This document shows, one piece after another, positions 46,078-56,889 of a stretch of 64,000 bases of DNA. The notes beneath the pieces were generated by a model that was given only the letters and a program-made list of their open reading frames with translations, did no database searches and was not told the origin of the DNA. Made by a program: the position numbers and the translations under genes. The stretch covers positions 17,939,406 to 18,003,405 of the forward strand of contig NC_092361.1 in NCBI RefSeq assembly GCF_030848805.1. Reading direction: 5' to 3'. The stretch's first letter is position 1. Each line of letters begins with the position of its first letter. This DNA comes from Temnothorax longispinosus. Taxonomy: Eukaryota > Arthropoda > Insecta > Hymenoptera > Formicidae.

Positions 46078-46997
46078 TCACTTTGATTGTTGCCCTTCAA
46101 CTTGCAGCGATTCCTGAAACTGTTTTCTAGCTTCACGATTAGATTGCAGCAATTCGGTCAGCTGTGCGTGTATATCGTCGTTCTTCCTTTCCAAATGATC
46201 CAGAGCGGTCTGCAGATGATCCAACTCGTCCTCCAACGCCTTCATACCTGTACACAACATACTTGCAGTCATCCCACTGTACGTTACGCTGCTACAACAC
46301 AATTGAATTTGTCTTGAGTAATATGTGGGAATTCATAGATTTTAAATTCTAAATTCGCGCGTTTGAGATCCAGTCCTAGAACGATATTCATATTTACCAG
46401 TCCTAGTTTTCTTCCCATGTTAAAATTTAAAATGTACCTCGTTTAACGTTGATTCACTTAAAGTAATGACTTCGCAGAAGGCGTACCTAACGTTAAACGA
46501 GGTATTACTAAAATACATGTCTCTTCTCTTCCGTTTAGCTTCAAAAAGCATCTCCACAATGGTATCAATTATTGATATCTAGCTAATAAAAACAAGACAC
46601 AAACAATTCAAGTACATGTCCTAAAAATTATTTATATTTATGCATATATTTATGCACTTGGGTACACATCAACAATGTGCGACAAAATACTTCATAGTCG
46701 TACAGCGCGTGCCAGTGTTTGAACTGTCAAGACTCGCTCGAAAAGATTTAGAATATAGTGAAGAATATACGTTTATTTACCAACATATACATCCGCCTCG
46801 GGATAGACATCATCCTCGAGATACTCGGAAATGTCATCGGAGTGTTCCTCGTCCACGGCATAGTTCATCTCCTCGTCGACGTCGTCGTCGTGGTCAGTTT
46901 CCTCGGTCGGCGCCGTTTCTTCCACGTTCCCTTCCTTTTTTACCTCGTCCGGAATCGGATACTCGTCTCTGACCATACTTTCTTCTTCCACCTGCAT
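46078..46997 (-). CDS. Bublin coiled-coil (BBLN/UPF0184) family protein
   Basis: Bublin is a small coiled-coil protein conserved in animals and, in nematodes, needed for ordered intermediate filaments in the intestine. Two exons, 46781-46997 and 46078-46247, join in phase to encode 128 residues. The N-terminal half is strongly acidic (TDHDDDVDEEMNYAVDEEHS). The C-terminal half is the family core: ELDHLQTALDHLERKNDDIH, then AQLTELLQSNREARKQFQES. Human bublin has the same LDHLEEKNDHLHARLQELL-type pattern. The acidic part is longer than in the vertebrate protein. The ATG at 46995-46997 follows a CTCAGGTCAG string, so a UTR intron may end right at the start codon. The role in insects, which lack most cytoplasmic intermediate filaments, is unknown to me. 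Confidence 0.88.
46435..46504. repeat. Short hairpin in the BBLN-like intron
   Basis: TACCTCGTTTAACGTT at 46435-46450 and its exact inverse AACGTTAAACGAGGTA at 46489-46504 enclose a 38-base loop. The perfect 16-base stem could be a miniature element end pair or an RNA hairpin. No other copy was seen in the window. Confidence 0.6.
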
Positions 46998-47244
46998 CTG
47001 ACCTGAGAGAAGTAGTCGTAATCAGCTGACTTGGCAGCGTGTAGCGTCACGCACAAGTATACGTAATATGTATATACGTCCGCACATATATATATGTGTC
47101 GTCACGTGGCAAAAACGTTCCGCGCGTTCCACGACGGAAGATTAGACGGGTTACCGACATACCGACCGGCGATCGATACATAAATTTTAAACGGTTCGAC
47201 TTTGATCGCGACAGGCGACAGATGTCGCGTATTGCGATGAGTAG
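46998..47244. promoter_or_regulatory. BBLN-like promoter region, possibly bidirectional
   Basis: A CpG-rich stretch upstream of the minus-strand BBLN-like start and the plus-strand candidate transcript at 47245. CACGTG-type boxes (GTCACGTGGC near 47102) are present. Only about 250 bases separate the two start codons. Confidence 0.4.
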
Positions 47245-47722
47245 ATGAGTTGCGGAACGCCGGCGCGGCGGATCGCGGAGAATCCCAATTCGAATCGCTC
47301 AGTATTTTTTGGTATTTTTTCGCAATTGTACGTTATTCACAAGAATCACAAGCGATCGCCGATTTACAAGTATCGAGCTTGGAAATCGAGTGCCGCCCAA
47401 GAAGAAGAAGAAGAAGAAGAAGAAGAAGACTTGAAGGTAAATATCTTGCGCGCGAAAGGGTATCGCGAATTTCTCTCACGAAGCATCAATTCGTTGTAAC
47501 GCCATTAATTTGATATCGCGTTTAGGTATTACACGCCGACCGTGATTTCGCAATGCCGGCCCGGAGAATCGATCGAACCCAGAGAACATTGAGACAGCTT
47601 TTATGAAATTGCAAAGACGTCTTTTATATGTGCGTGTTGTCTGGGAAAGTCGCCACATACTGCGTCGAGATTATTCCTCGTCAAAATACAGCGAAAATTC
47701 AATGATGCGGGACCATCGCCAG
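47245..47722 (+). other. Candidate spliced transcript divergent from BBLN-like gene
   Basis: An ATG at 47245 opens a frame (MSCGTPARRIAENPNSNRSV...) that runs through a GAA repeat encoding poly-Glu. It meets a good donor, AAG|GTAAAT, at 47433/47434. A 92-base interval ends in TCGCGTTTAG, after which the frame would continue for about 28 codons to a stop. A second donor, CGCCAG|GTACGT, follows at 47722/47723. A separate frame in that second exon (MKLQRRLLYVRVVWESRHIL...) looks like a mitochondrial presequence. I recognise no family in either frame, so this may be a long non-coding RNA or chance. Confidence 0.25.
47399..47430 (+). repeat. GAA trinucleotide repeat
   Basis: About ten GAA units. 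On the plus strand they encode a run of glutamate in the candidate first exon of the divergent transcript. Confidence 0.9.
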
Positions 47723-49440
47723 GTACGTCGTCGTTCCAACGTTAACTGCGTTAATTACATTCATTGTTTGATAATTTGTAATATTGATTGAAATATTCAT
47801 TCGAATTTCATTTCGATGTCGAATGATTTTCAGTTCGTCTTAATCGCACCCCTTTGTACTTATACTTTCTCTGCTCTCAAAAGTTTCTAAAATACAGCGT
47901 CCATCTAAAGTAGGAGATGTCATAAAATAATGGCGTGCACTCAGCAGGCCGATTCGGCCGCCATGAAATTTTATCCGGCTCGCTAAGAAATTTCGACGTT
48001 ATAATATAAAAGAATTTTAAAATAAAGATATTTTGCTTTATATATGACTTTTAAAAAAAAATCTGTTATTACACAAATTTTAATACATGGCCTTCTTGAC
48101 AAAAAAAAGTTTGGGAACCCCTATTCTAGAATTATTATTCTTTCAATTTTATATATGAAAATAATATAAATTAACTTTGTTCACGCAAATCGGTTGAAAA
48201 AGTTATATTTAATGAATTTTTCGTAAATTTTTTATGTATTTTAAATTACTGTAACTGTAACCTAATTAATAATGCTCATTATAGTGACGTTACGGTGATT
48301 GTCCATCTCTTCGTTTTTAATCGTATCTTATCGATCGGTGACTCGACTTTGCCGCATTTTAGTTGCATTGCTCCACTGCTGGATGGCAACACTATACTAA
48401 CGTTACATTTCGTTTAAAATTGCGCTTTAACATTTTCAGTTTAACGAGTAAACGAATGAGAGAATCATATTTTTACAAAATGTTGTCACAATCTCAACTT
48501 AATATTTCACATGAAATTTATTTATTGCTTTATAGTAACTTAGTTGAAACTTGGGAATCTAGAATGTGGAGAGCTATGAAAAGTAATGCAATTTTGTATG
48601 TATCTTTTTATGTTTTTCGAAGCAACACTTAACCCTATGAAGATAATTTAAAAAGTTTTTTTTATGGTTGCATGTACGCGTGCACGCAACAAAGTACGCT
48701 CGCAATCACGGACGTCCACATATCCCTAATTGTAGAAAAAGGCAATAGAATTTCAGCAAATGTGCTCGCTGTCCAACATTGAGAATGTTCGTTATTATTA
48801 TCGCAACAATTATACAAATTCTCTGTCATTTCTATAAAACAAGATATTTACAAAACAATTTGTAAAGTGCACTTTTCGTATCCCAGAGATACAAAAAAAA
48901 TATCTTACATGCTGAGTTCGAAAGCAATTTTATCTTAAACGGTCGTTTTCTTTTATTTTTTGTTGTTGGGATTTGTGCGTTTTGGACGTTATTTATAATA
49001 TTTATATTATAATACTTTATATTTATAACTGAGATATAATATATTCTATTATATTTCAGTTTTTAGGGTATAATTTCATGTATTTCAATATTCTTTTCTT
49101 CTGTTGCTGTATACGGGCGCCAATAAAACCTGAAATCTAATTCTAGGAACGCGAGAAAGACGCTTGGACACGAGTATCGTCGCTGGATTCCCTTCTCTAA
49201 TGCGGCTAGTGGCTAGTGTTCTTAATTAGGGGGATCTGCGGCAAGAAGACGGGAGATTTTCGAGACGCCCGTTATTGCCTCGTTGAGGAGAATTGGACGG
49301 AATGCAAACTTCTACGGCCCTTGTACGTAAGTCACGTCATGCCACGTAGTTTAATACACAGTATAAATGGGAATTGTCCAATCAAAACGATAATGGTCAC
49401 GACATTTCTTTAGTCTTATCCGCTTTATTCTTAGCTTAAT
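47723..49440. other. AT-rich region with one possible exon and a transposon end
   Basis: Mostly AT-rich. A segment at about 48438-48596 has an acceptor-like CATTTTCAG before it, a GTATGT donor after it and an open frame (TSKRMRESYFYKMLSQSQLN...), but no known homologue. A hAT-like terminus lies at about 48098-48128. Nothing else could be supported. Confidence 0.3.
48082..48128 (-). mobile_element. hAT-like terminal sequence, solo
   Basis: Read on the minus strand, GGGGTTCCCAAACTTTTTTT, followed by GTCAAGAAGGCCATG, resembles the common hAT end (CAGNGGTTCYCAAACTTTTTT then a GGCC motif). The opposite end and a target duplication were not found, so this is at most a fragment. Confidence 0.4.
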
Positions 49441-51940
49441 CAGGCATCGTTTATGTTATCTCACAATGAAATAACGTTTGTTATTTTAAGAGTAAAGGAA
49501 AAACCATTTTTATCAATATATTGGAAAGAAATAAGGATTAATTATAAACGGATTGAAATAATCGCGAATTTTATTTCAATCGCTATCTTTAGCATCAGCA
49601 CGCCTGTAAACTATACAGGGAGTAAAGTTTGAAACACAGTCGATAAATACTCGATTATTTCTATTCAATATTCAACATTTATCCGCGTCATTCTCTTGTC
49701 AATCGAAATAATTGCAGAGTGATTATTCGTATATCCCCTTTATAACATTGAATATTTCAAGTATTACGGGCTTAAAGGATCAGGCTTCTAGACGTCGAGC
49801 TTTCCCGAGTTTTTCGATACGTCATAAATCAATCATTTTCAATAAACTGGCGCGACTGGAATATAACGATGTTCGTTCTGGATTACGAAATATCCACCTC
49901 CTCTTAGAAAAAAAAACGTAGAGGGAAAATGGTTCTAAATATAGCTGCGGCATCTCTCGATCTGTGCATTCCGCCCAATGATTTTCATTTCCGACCCTTA
50001 TACATATACATATATATATGATGTATAATATTTCATATAATTCACACTAGAACGATCACACTGCGCGCACGATATTTTGTCAGACTTGATTACAAGCATG
50101 CAATATGCATCTTTCGGCTCGTGGCAGCTCCCCTGTGACGGGTCACCCCTCTTGTAAAACGCCGTTAACTCGGAGCCACGGGGGGTTCGAGCCCTCTTCC
50201 CCGCGCCAGTGAGGCAGGGAGTCAATAAATTAGGGCGCGCTAATCCTATCCGAGGCCATAGTACGTTTTTAACGTAAGCTAAGTTGTTGCGGTCCCGCCG
50301 CTACGCTGTTAACTCCTTCGAGGGTACAAAAATCCGGGTCCGCAGATTAGCCATATTTGGAGAGTCAGTTTAATGAAACCTAGGGGAAGAGGAGATTAAA
50401 AGGGACCCAGGAACGTAAAACTGATGTGATAAGGAAAAAAAAGCATCTAACAAGCGTTAAACAAGCCTAATGCATGTTAAAAACTGATTACCGATGAGAG
50501 CTGCAAATTATAGCTAATAAACCTGCGTGAAATATCTTAATTATTTAACAATCGCGATACCTCGCGCGTGATTTAAATTGTACAGGCCTGTGAGGTCCTT
50601 TCACGACGCTCTTCGCTATCGTGCCGACGAATCTTTCCTGAATTAACACGATCGACTTTCGAACTAGGTCAATCGGAGAAATGTTGCATGCGCGTTTCTG
50701 TCGTTGCGATCAGAGTGCTTGGCTGAGTCATGTGCCGATACGATTCGCCCAAGGAGAATATCACGAATTCAGAGCAAGCTAATCGATTGTTTTCCATTAC
50801 AAGATTCTCATTCATTCCTTCGACCATTCAAGCCTTATGCAATTGCGTTACAATGTCTCAAGAATTGAGAAAAATAGACTGTTAAATGGACTCAGTGAAA
50901 ATTTCTTAAATTTCCGAAGTAGATAAGATTAAACGAGATAAATAGATTAAAATTATATTAACTCTTGTCTTTGAAACTAAGATTTTGACCAGGCATATTT
51001 AGTTTGTATACGTATACTTGTAATATATTTTGTTTTTAATAGATTTAGAAATTTTTGAAAAGAGACTATATTATAATCGTGAATGTTGTGATGCGCAAGT
51101 AATTCAAAAATATTTAGATCGTGCGCGAAACTTGATTTGATCACCCCATCGATTCTTCATGCACAATCTTCCCAAGTACCTCGAATATATCAAAAGAGGC
51201 AATTGCATTTTGCGCATGGTTGGTACAAAGACATATCGGCATAGATTCAACCGTAGAGAGATGCAAACCAATCAGTCTAATAGAATCTCCCCAGTTGCCT
51301 ATCGAATGATTCATAGTACGTCGCTTGGGAAGCGAATTTATTAATAAGACCAGCCAAGCTCGGCACTGAACTGATTCGTCATTATGACGTATGTCCTGCC
51401 TCGGGGATATTTAATGTTAAAAGCTAATTAATCGTTTCTTTCCTTCAATGTCTACTCAAGTATAATGACTCTCTCACAAGAATATATAAAATTTTTAGAA
51501 AGTTGTTGTTACTCTAAGAAATACAAAACGTTCTGTTCTCTAAAACTAGCAGGATCAAATTAAAGCACAATAATGACAAATTAAAAAGAAATAACTGTTA
51601 TGTAATAATCGATTGTGTATTATTTTTCTTTACACAAGAAGGAATTATGAAGTTGGTAAAATTACGTAAACGAGAATTTTATATCAAAGCAGTGCCGAAG
51701 GTAGTACTTTAAGTTCAGGCTTTATTGATCCTTCTAGGATTGAACGAAGAAGTGTGTATATCTGATGTTCTTATTCGAAAGAAGATAACTATTATGCAAG
51801 TGCAAGGGAAACTCCTTTATAATATTGCACCAAGCGCGAATAATAATATCGCGAAGGATGCGCGATACCTCGCGTATTACATTCCCCATAACCGTTGTCA
51901 TAAAATAAAGCTGTCTCATATTTTATGCAAGAAAAGAGTC
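49441..51940. other. Gene-free region with a GC-richer non-coding block
   Basis: AT-rich DNA surrounding a more complex block at about 50110-50400 that includes GGTTCGAGCCC, TAATCC and GGATTAG-like motifs and mixed composition. The block does not code in any frame. It could be a regulatory element or a worn retroelement; I cannot tell which. Confidence 0.3.
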
Positions 51941-52660
51941 GCGCGGCGGCTCATCTCCCTTCGGCAGAGTTTCATCCGTTATGCGCTTAAATCGTTGCAT
52001 ACGCGGAACACTTCTCTCTCGCGTTCGAATATTTTTGGCACCGCGGAATAGATTCGTATCGCGCCCAACTCGCTTCCTCCCTTCCGTCCGCGTTATTACG
52101 GCACAAAAGGGGATCGTCGTGAGTCGGTCCGGCATTCTCTCGTCTCGACGTTGGAATTCGTGGGCATGTTCGCCCGGGCATGACTTACGTCAGGTTTGCA
52201 TAACCGTGCAAAGTGCAGAAACGTATCGCGCTTAAAGCGGCGCCGTATTCCCCCGCCGTATTCCCGAGAATGGAGAGACCTTACCGGGCGCATTGGAAGT
52301 GTGCAACTTCTTGCGCAAGAGGTGCTCCGCAGTGATTCATCATTGTTACGGAGAATATTGGGATATATATCGGCGCGGCGAGGTCCCCCCGGGCTGGAAG
52401 CAAATGGAGTAGACAGGGGTCTATACCCTCCATCTACTTAAATGTCCCCGCATTCTAGCAGTGGAGGGTATAGTAGGTACTTGTCCGTTTCCCTCACTCC
52501 CCCCCTCGGTTCTCCCAGCAATTTTCTGATTAGGCTACGTCTATTGCCACGCGGAGGGTCCCCGAGTTTCACGCCACGCTCCGCGCAATCGCTTTTACGA
52601 TTCGCTCGTCCGTCTTGGTCCAAGCCTTCCACGATACAATTTGCCGCGATGACGATTTAC
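51941..52660. promoter_or_regulatory. CpG-rich island, no coding gene
   Basis: Abrupt CpG-rich sequence with many overlapping open frames on both strands, as expected from low stop-codon density. It contains the inverted pair CTATACCCTCCAT (52421-52433) and GTGGAGGGTATAG (52461-52473). No domain is recognisable. It may be a distal promoter, enhancer or 5' UTR of a gene beyond the window. Confidence 0.3.
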
Positions 52661-53160
52661 GTCACGATGTATTATCACATATCGAAAAGAATGGTTATGC
52701 AATTGAATTAATTGCATTGATATTACCATAAACATGACATTTGCACTAACTATGATTACTGCGTTGTTTAAATAGAATTCATAAATGTAAAATTAAGTTT
52801 TCATCGAAAAGCATATGATATTTTTTCATTGATAGTTTTCTACGATTTTGATACGTGAAATCGGTTTAGTAATTCTTGATATTAGATGGAGTTATGTCGC
52901 GAAACGCGACAATTTTCTCTAGGATCCATGGAGAATATTTTACAATCGTTAAATCTTTATAATTATTGCAACGACTTCGGAGCTACGATCGCATTATCAT
53001 GTCGCGCGGTGGTATATAATAAATTATTGCGGCGCCTGCTTCCGAGGTAGTTTACATTGCCAGACATCGGAGTCTTGAGTCCACTGTGAGTACTTAAGAG
53101 TATGCTCTTGCCCTGTGTTAGCGAGCCCGTGAAAATTTGAACACTCAGCTCCGCCCGAGA
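52661..53160. other. Spacer, nothing recognised
   Basis: AT-rich sequence between two CpG-rich blocks. I see no gene, repeat or element in it. Confidence 0.4.
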
Positions 53161-53800
53161 CGCCCGGCTTGATCGCGTGCATGCAGGTGCATCTCGCGAG
53201 TCAACCGGCAATCTGTCGGGTGCGGGTCGCGCTAGATGCACCCGGCTTCTTTTCTCTCGTTACTAAATTTCATCTACGTAGCGTGTATAAAAATAAAGCG
53301 GGAGAGGAGAGTACGTAGCGTGCGCCATATGCGAAGCGCCATGTGGCAGAGGGTCAACAGTGTCACCGACCGGGAGGAGAGAGAGCATCCTCCTCTCCCG
53401 CTCGTATCTCGAGGCGAGAAACGGGTCGTGGAAAGGGCGCGATGCGCCCAGGAGACGAGCACCTGCCTGCCTCGAGGTGCACATCTCTCTCTCCGCGGAT
53501 TCCCGAGTCTCTGTGCCTCACAAAGGGGATTATCCGTTTCTTCGTATCGCGGCGGTTAGCCACAATGTAACGCGCGCGGCCGATGTAAAGCGCGCCTTCG
53601 TTCCGCGACTCGCACGTTTCGATCCGCGCGAGAAAGAATCCGATCCTTTCGCCGGGGGGCATTTGAGAGAAACTGACAAAAGTGTGCATTGCACACGCGA
53701 GTGGCTGCAACGGGTTGGTAGGCACTGGCGACCGGTTCTTTCCCGAGGCAATTTGTGACGTTCGGCGCAGCTTTTTCGGGAAAGTATCTTTTTCCGATCA
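53161..53800. promoter_or_regulatory. CpG-rich island with TATA-like sequence
   Basis: A CpG-rich block whose left part contains GTATAAAAATAAAGC near 53284. This is a good TATA-box match on the plus strand, followed by GA-rich DNA. Frames of 60-130 codons on both strands overlap one another and have no recognisable domains. Confidence 0.3.
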
Positions 53801-56800
53801 AAGGATCTATTCTATTATTCTTGTATTATATAACTCCGTCATAAGAGCGCGTCATGCCGCGTCGGTGATATCATAAAAATATCATGTTACTGTTGTACCG
53901 CGTAAAAAATATCATGAGCCATAATTCTCTTGCATTTTAAAAAGTTTATTCCACGAAAGAATACTTTTCACGAGAGATAGGGCGAGATACGACGGACAGC
54001 TATAGATAAGAAATAACAAAGGTGGCGTAAGATATTATCTCATTTTGAAAAAAAAAAAAACGCACAAAAGCGCGGTATCAAATAGATCGTTCATGAAAAT
54101 TTACGGAATACAAAGAGTGCATTATAAACACGCTGAAGCATATTTTAGCCGCAACACACGAGCTATAGCGGGCTTACGAAATAAACTTCTCTCCGCAGAC
54201 TCCAAACGCGTTTTTAACTTCGTCGAAAAAATCTATCGATCGCTTCGTCATTTTTCTTCGATCGTTGAGACTCGGCGCACTTTCGCGTTGCGGAGAGTCG
54301 CCTGATTTAGAACCTATAGAAAATTGCATTTTCGCGAGCGGATTCGTCGGGACGTTTATCTAATTCGAGGCGGGAATAAAAACGGCCCGGCACGCCGCGA
54401 TCGGAGGCATCTCTCGTGACCTAAGGCGAGAAAGAACGTCGAGAGGATGAATCGACGACCGAGGGAGGGACCTGCCTGCAGGAGTGGAGTGCTCTTCGCT
54501 CCGTGCTTGAAAAGGGATTATCCAGCCCCCGACTCTCTATCGATGGTTCGCCACATAGTGTCACGCGACGATCAAAGTTCGCCATGCGTCGTACCTGCGG
54601 CCTGTATATACAAGGATCTCCTTCGTGGAATCATGATACACACGGGGAGTATATTGGTGTATGTGTACGCCGTACGAAATTAACCAGCCAGGGCTGAATC
54701 TTGTTACTATTAGTTATCGCATTAATATCCGGCGATGATGACGATCCACAGAGCGCCGTCTACACGCGAATGTCATGTATTGTGCCCGCGGTAATGGGTC
54801 TATATTAGGTACATTGGATCAGATATGCACGATCGTATATTCGTAATTTTTGGTCTCGATGGAATTAGCAAAGAACATGCCGATAATGTCGATAATTGAC
54901 CTGAATATCGTTTTGAATCCCACGAGAAAGTCGTTTAATTAAATTTTCTCGTTTTTGCGCGAGAAGTTGTAAAAAGTATTCCTGTGAAAATTTTCACTTT
55001 CTTCATTTCCATTAAGAGGAAAAAAATTAGACGATCAACTTTCTGATGAGAAGGGCTCACTCTAGAAAATCAAATCCTCTCTCAAACATCTTTTCATTAT
55101 GAATTGAATGAAACGTAATCACGAATGATAGTTTTAATCGATTTATAGATGATTAACATCGTTCTAAACGATTGTCACGTAAACCACTAGACCTTGTTAA
55201 ATTCAGATGAAATGCAGTATATAGTAAGGTATAGTAAACTTCATTAAGGAAAGAAAGATATAAGAAAACTTTGGAACTTTGGAAAGAAGAGTGAGTACAA
55301 TTAATTGCATCATGAAAATTTGATCAAGTTTATCAAATTATTAAATTTACGTTTCACACTTAAAATCAAGATCTATAGTAACTTTTGATATATATTTTTT
55401 TTTACTTCGAAGTCACTCGAAGATTTTTTGGGTGGGTATATACTCGCAATATATATCGCCAGTAGCGGTACAGGCGAGGCATTATTTGCTACGGCCAATA
55501 TTTTTGATCTAGCGAGCGGAGCCATTAGCAACGGGACCACACCGGTGTAAAGGCGTCCTGTGCAAACACTTCATCCATAGGAATTTGATCCTTGCGGCAA
55601 GGGTATCTCCCCTACCGCGTCTTGTGGGAAGTCGGTCGGTTGGACGAATCGAGTTGAGTACCTATGTCGCGGCGACCGTACGAGAAACCCTGGTATCTGT
55701 TTTGTAGATATTCCGTGGAAGTATGAAGCGATAAACTTCCTGAGACGTGTGTCGTAAAAGCGTCCGAGGAGGAAAGTGCTTTTTCTCACGGATCATGAGA
55801 TTCCAAGACGCCGGCACGTTGATTGCGCCGTCGCGTCGCGTCGCGTCGCATCGCGACGTTTCTCGCGTTTCATGAGCGTTGAGTTCATTTCATCGAGGTC
55901 TCACAGGTCACCGCCGATAAATTGATCATGCAATCATAATTAAATTAAATCGTTCGGTAAATTGTAATCCGTAGCGATTAATAATTAACGCTCAACAGCT
56001 TTGTTACAAGAATATACGACGAGAGTGCAGCTTTTGTTGCATTGATTTTTATGTTTACTATTTCATTACATTGAGTTTTATGTTATTACGTTTAATTGCC
56101 CATAATTTCCAGGTAAATAATTTCTTAAGCAAGATTTTCCCACAATTATTAATTTTCGAAATTGCATTATTCGTGAAATTTATTACGATGAAAATTGCTG
56201 TGTAATAGATACATTAAAATATCATTATTGTGAAATATGATTTCAAACGAGAAGTAGATCTCATCATATTTGAGATTATAAAAGGAGAAACATTTGTCAA
56301 ATAAAAATTTAAGCTCGAATTTTAAAACATGATAATTGTGTTTGAGATTACTTGCAATTATTTTGAAAACTAAATGTCAAATTTATTCTTTGTACTCGGA
56401 GCAATATTGTAATTTATCTTTGTACATAATCTAACACATATTCAAACGAGAGAAATCTCTTTATTCTATAATATACTACAATCTACTTTTTTATTTAATG
56501 TTATTTAAAAAGATTAATTGAATTACTCTTAAAATGCTTTTTGTTATTTAAACTGTAAAAGTGCTATAATTTATGTGATAGATATTTTACAACGCATCAA
56601 ACTCTTTAAATAAATTATTGTAAAATTTGCCAAACGCAATGAGGCAATATACTCAGTATATTAATTAATCTCATTTGTGTATTTATATGTATATATTTAA
56701 TTATAAATCAGTGATTTACTAATAATAGATATATTATCTCTGACACTTAGAATATTTTTTGTTAAAAGAACTAAAACAATGTTTTCTCAAAATTTAAATA

Positions 56801-56880
56801 TCGCTACTTATTAAAATAGGCTTTATGTAATTAAAAAATAAAGTTGCAATATTAGTTTTGTTCAAATTCGCTTTGTCCGG
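53801..56880. other. Mixed AT-rich and CpG-rich gene-free DNA
   Basis: This stretch includes an A run near 54048-54060, a CpG-rich block at 54300-54700, a complex block at 55440-55800, a GTCGC tandem at 55829-55857 and AT-rich DNA to 56880. No protein family, tRNA or recognised small RNA was found. Confidence 0.35.
55829..55857. repeat. GTCGC pentanucleotide tandem
   Basis: Five imperfect units of CGTCG/CATCG in a row within a CpG-rich patch. Confidence 0.8.
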
Positions 56881-56889
56881 CAATGAAGT

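Noticed and set aside
48346..48384. miR-33-like string TAGTTGCATTGCT
   Set aside because: The seed differs from the known miR-33 5' end and the flanks do not fold into a precursor hairpin.
48627..48640. piggyBac-like TTAACCCTA
   Set aside because: No matching inverted end with TTAA was found downstream; a chance match is likely in AT-rich DNA.
50127..50215. Possible tRNA gene around GGTTCGAGCCC
   Set aside because: Only the T-arm-like B-box is present. No acceptor stem, anticodon arm or A-box at the right distance could be laid out.
53236..53801. Many 60-130-codon frames on both strands
   Set aside because: They are mutually overlapping frames in a CpG-rich island. None has splice-compatible partners or a known motif.
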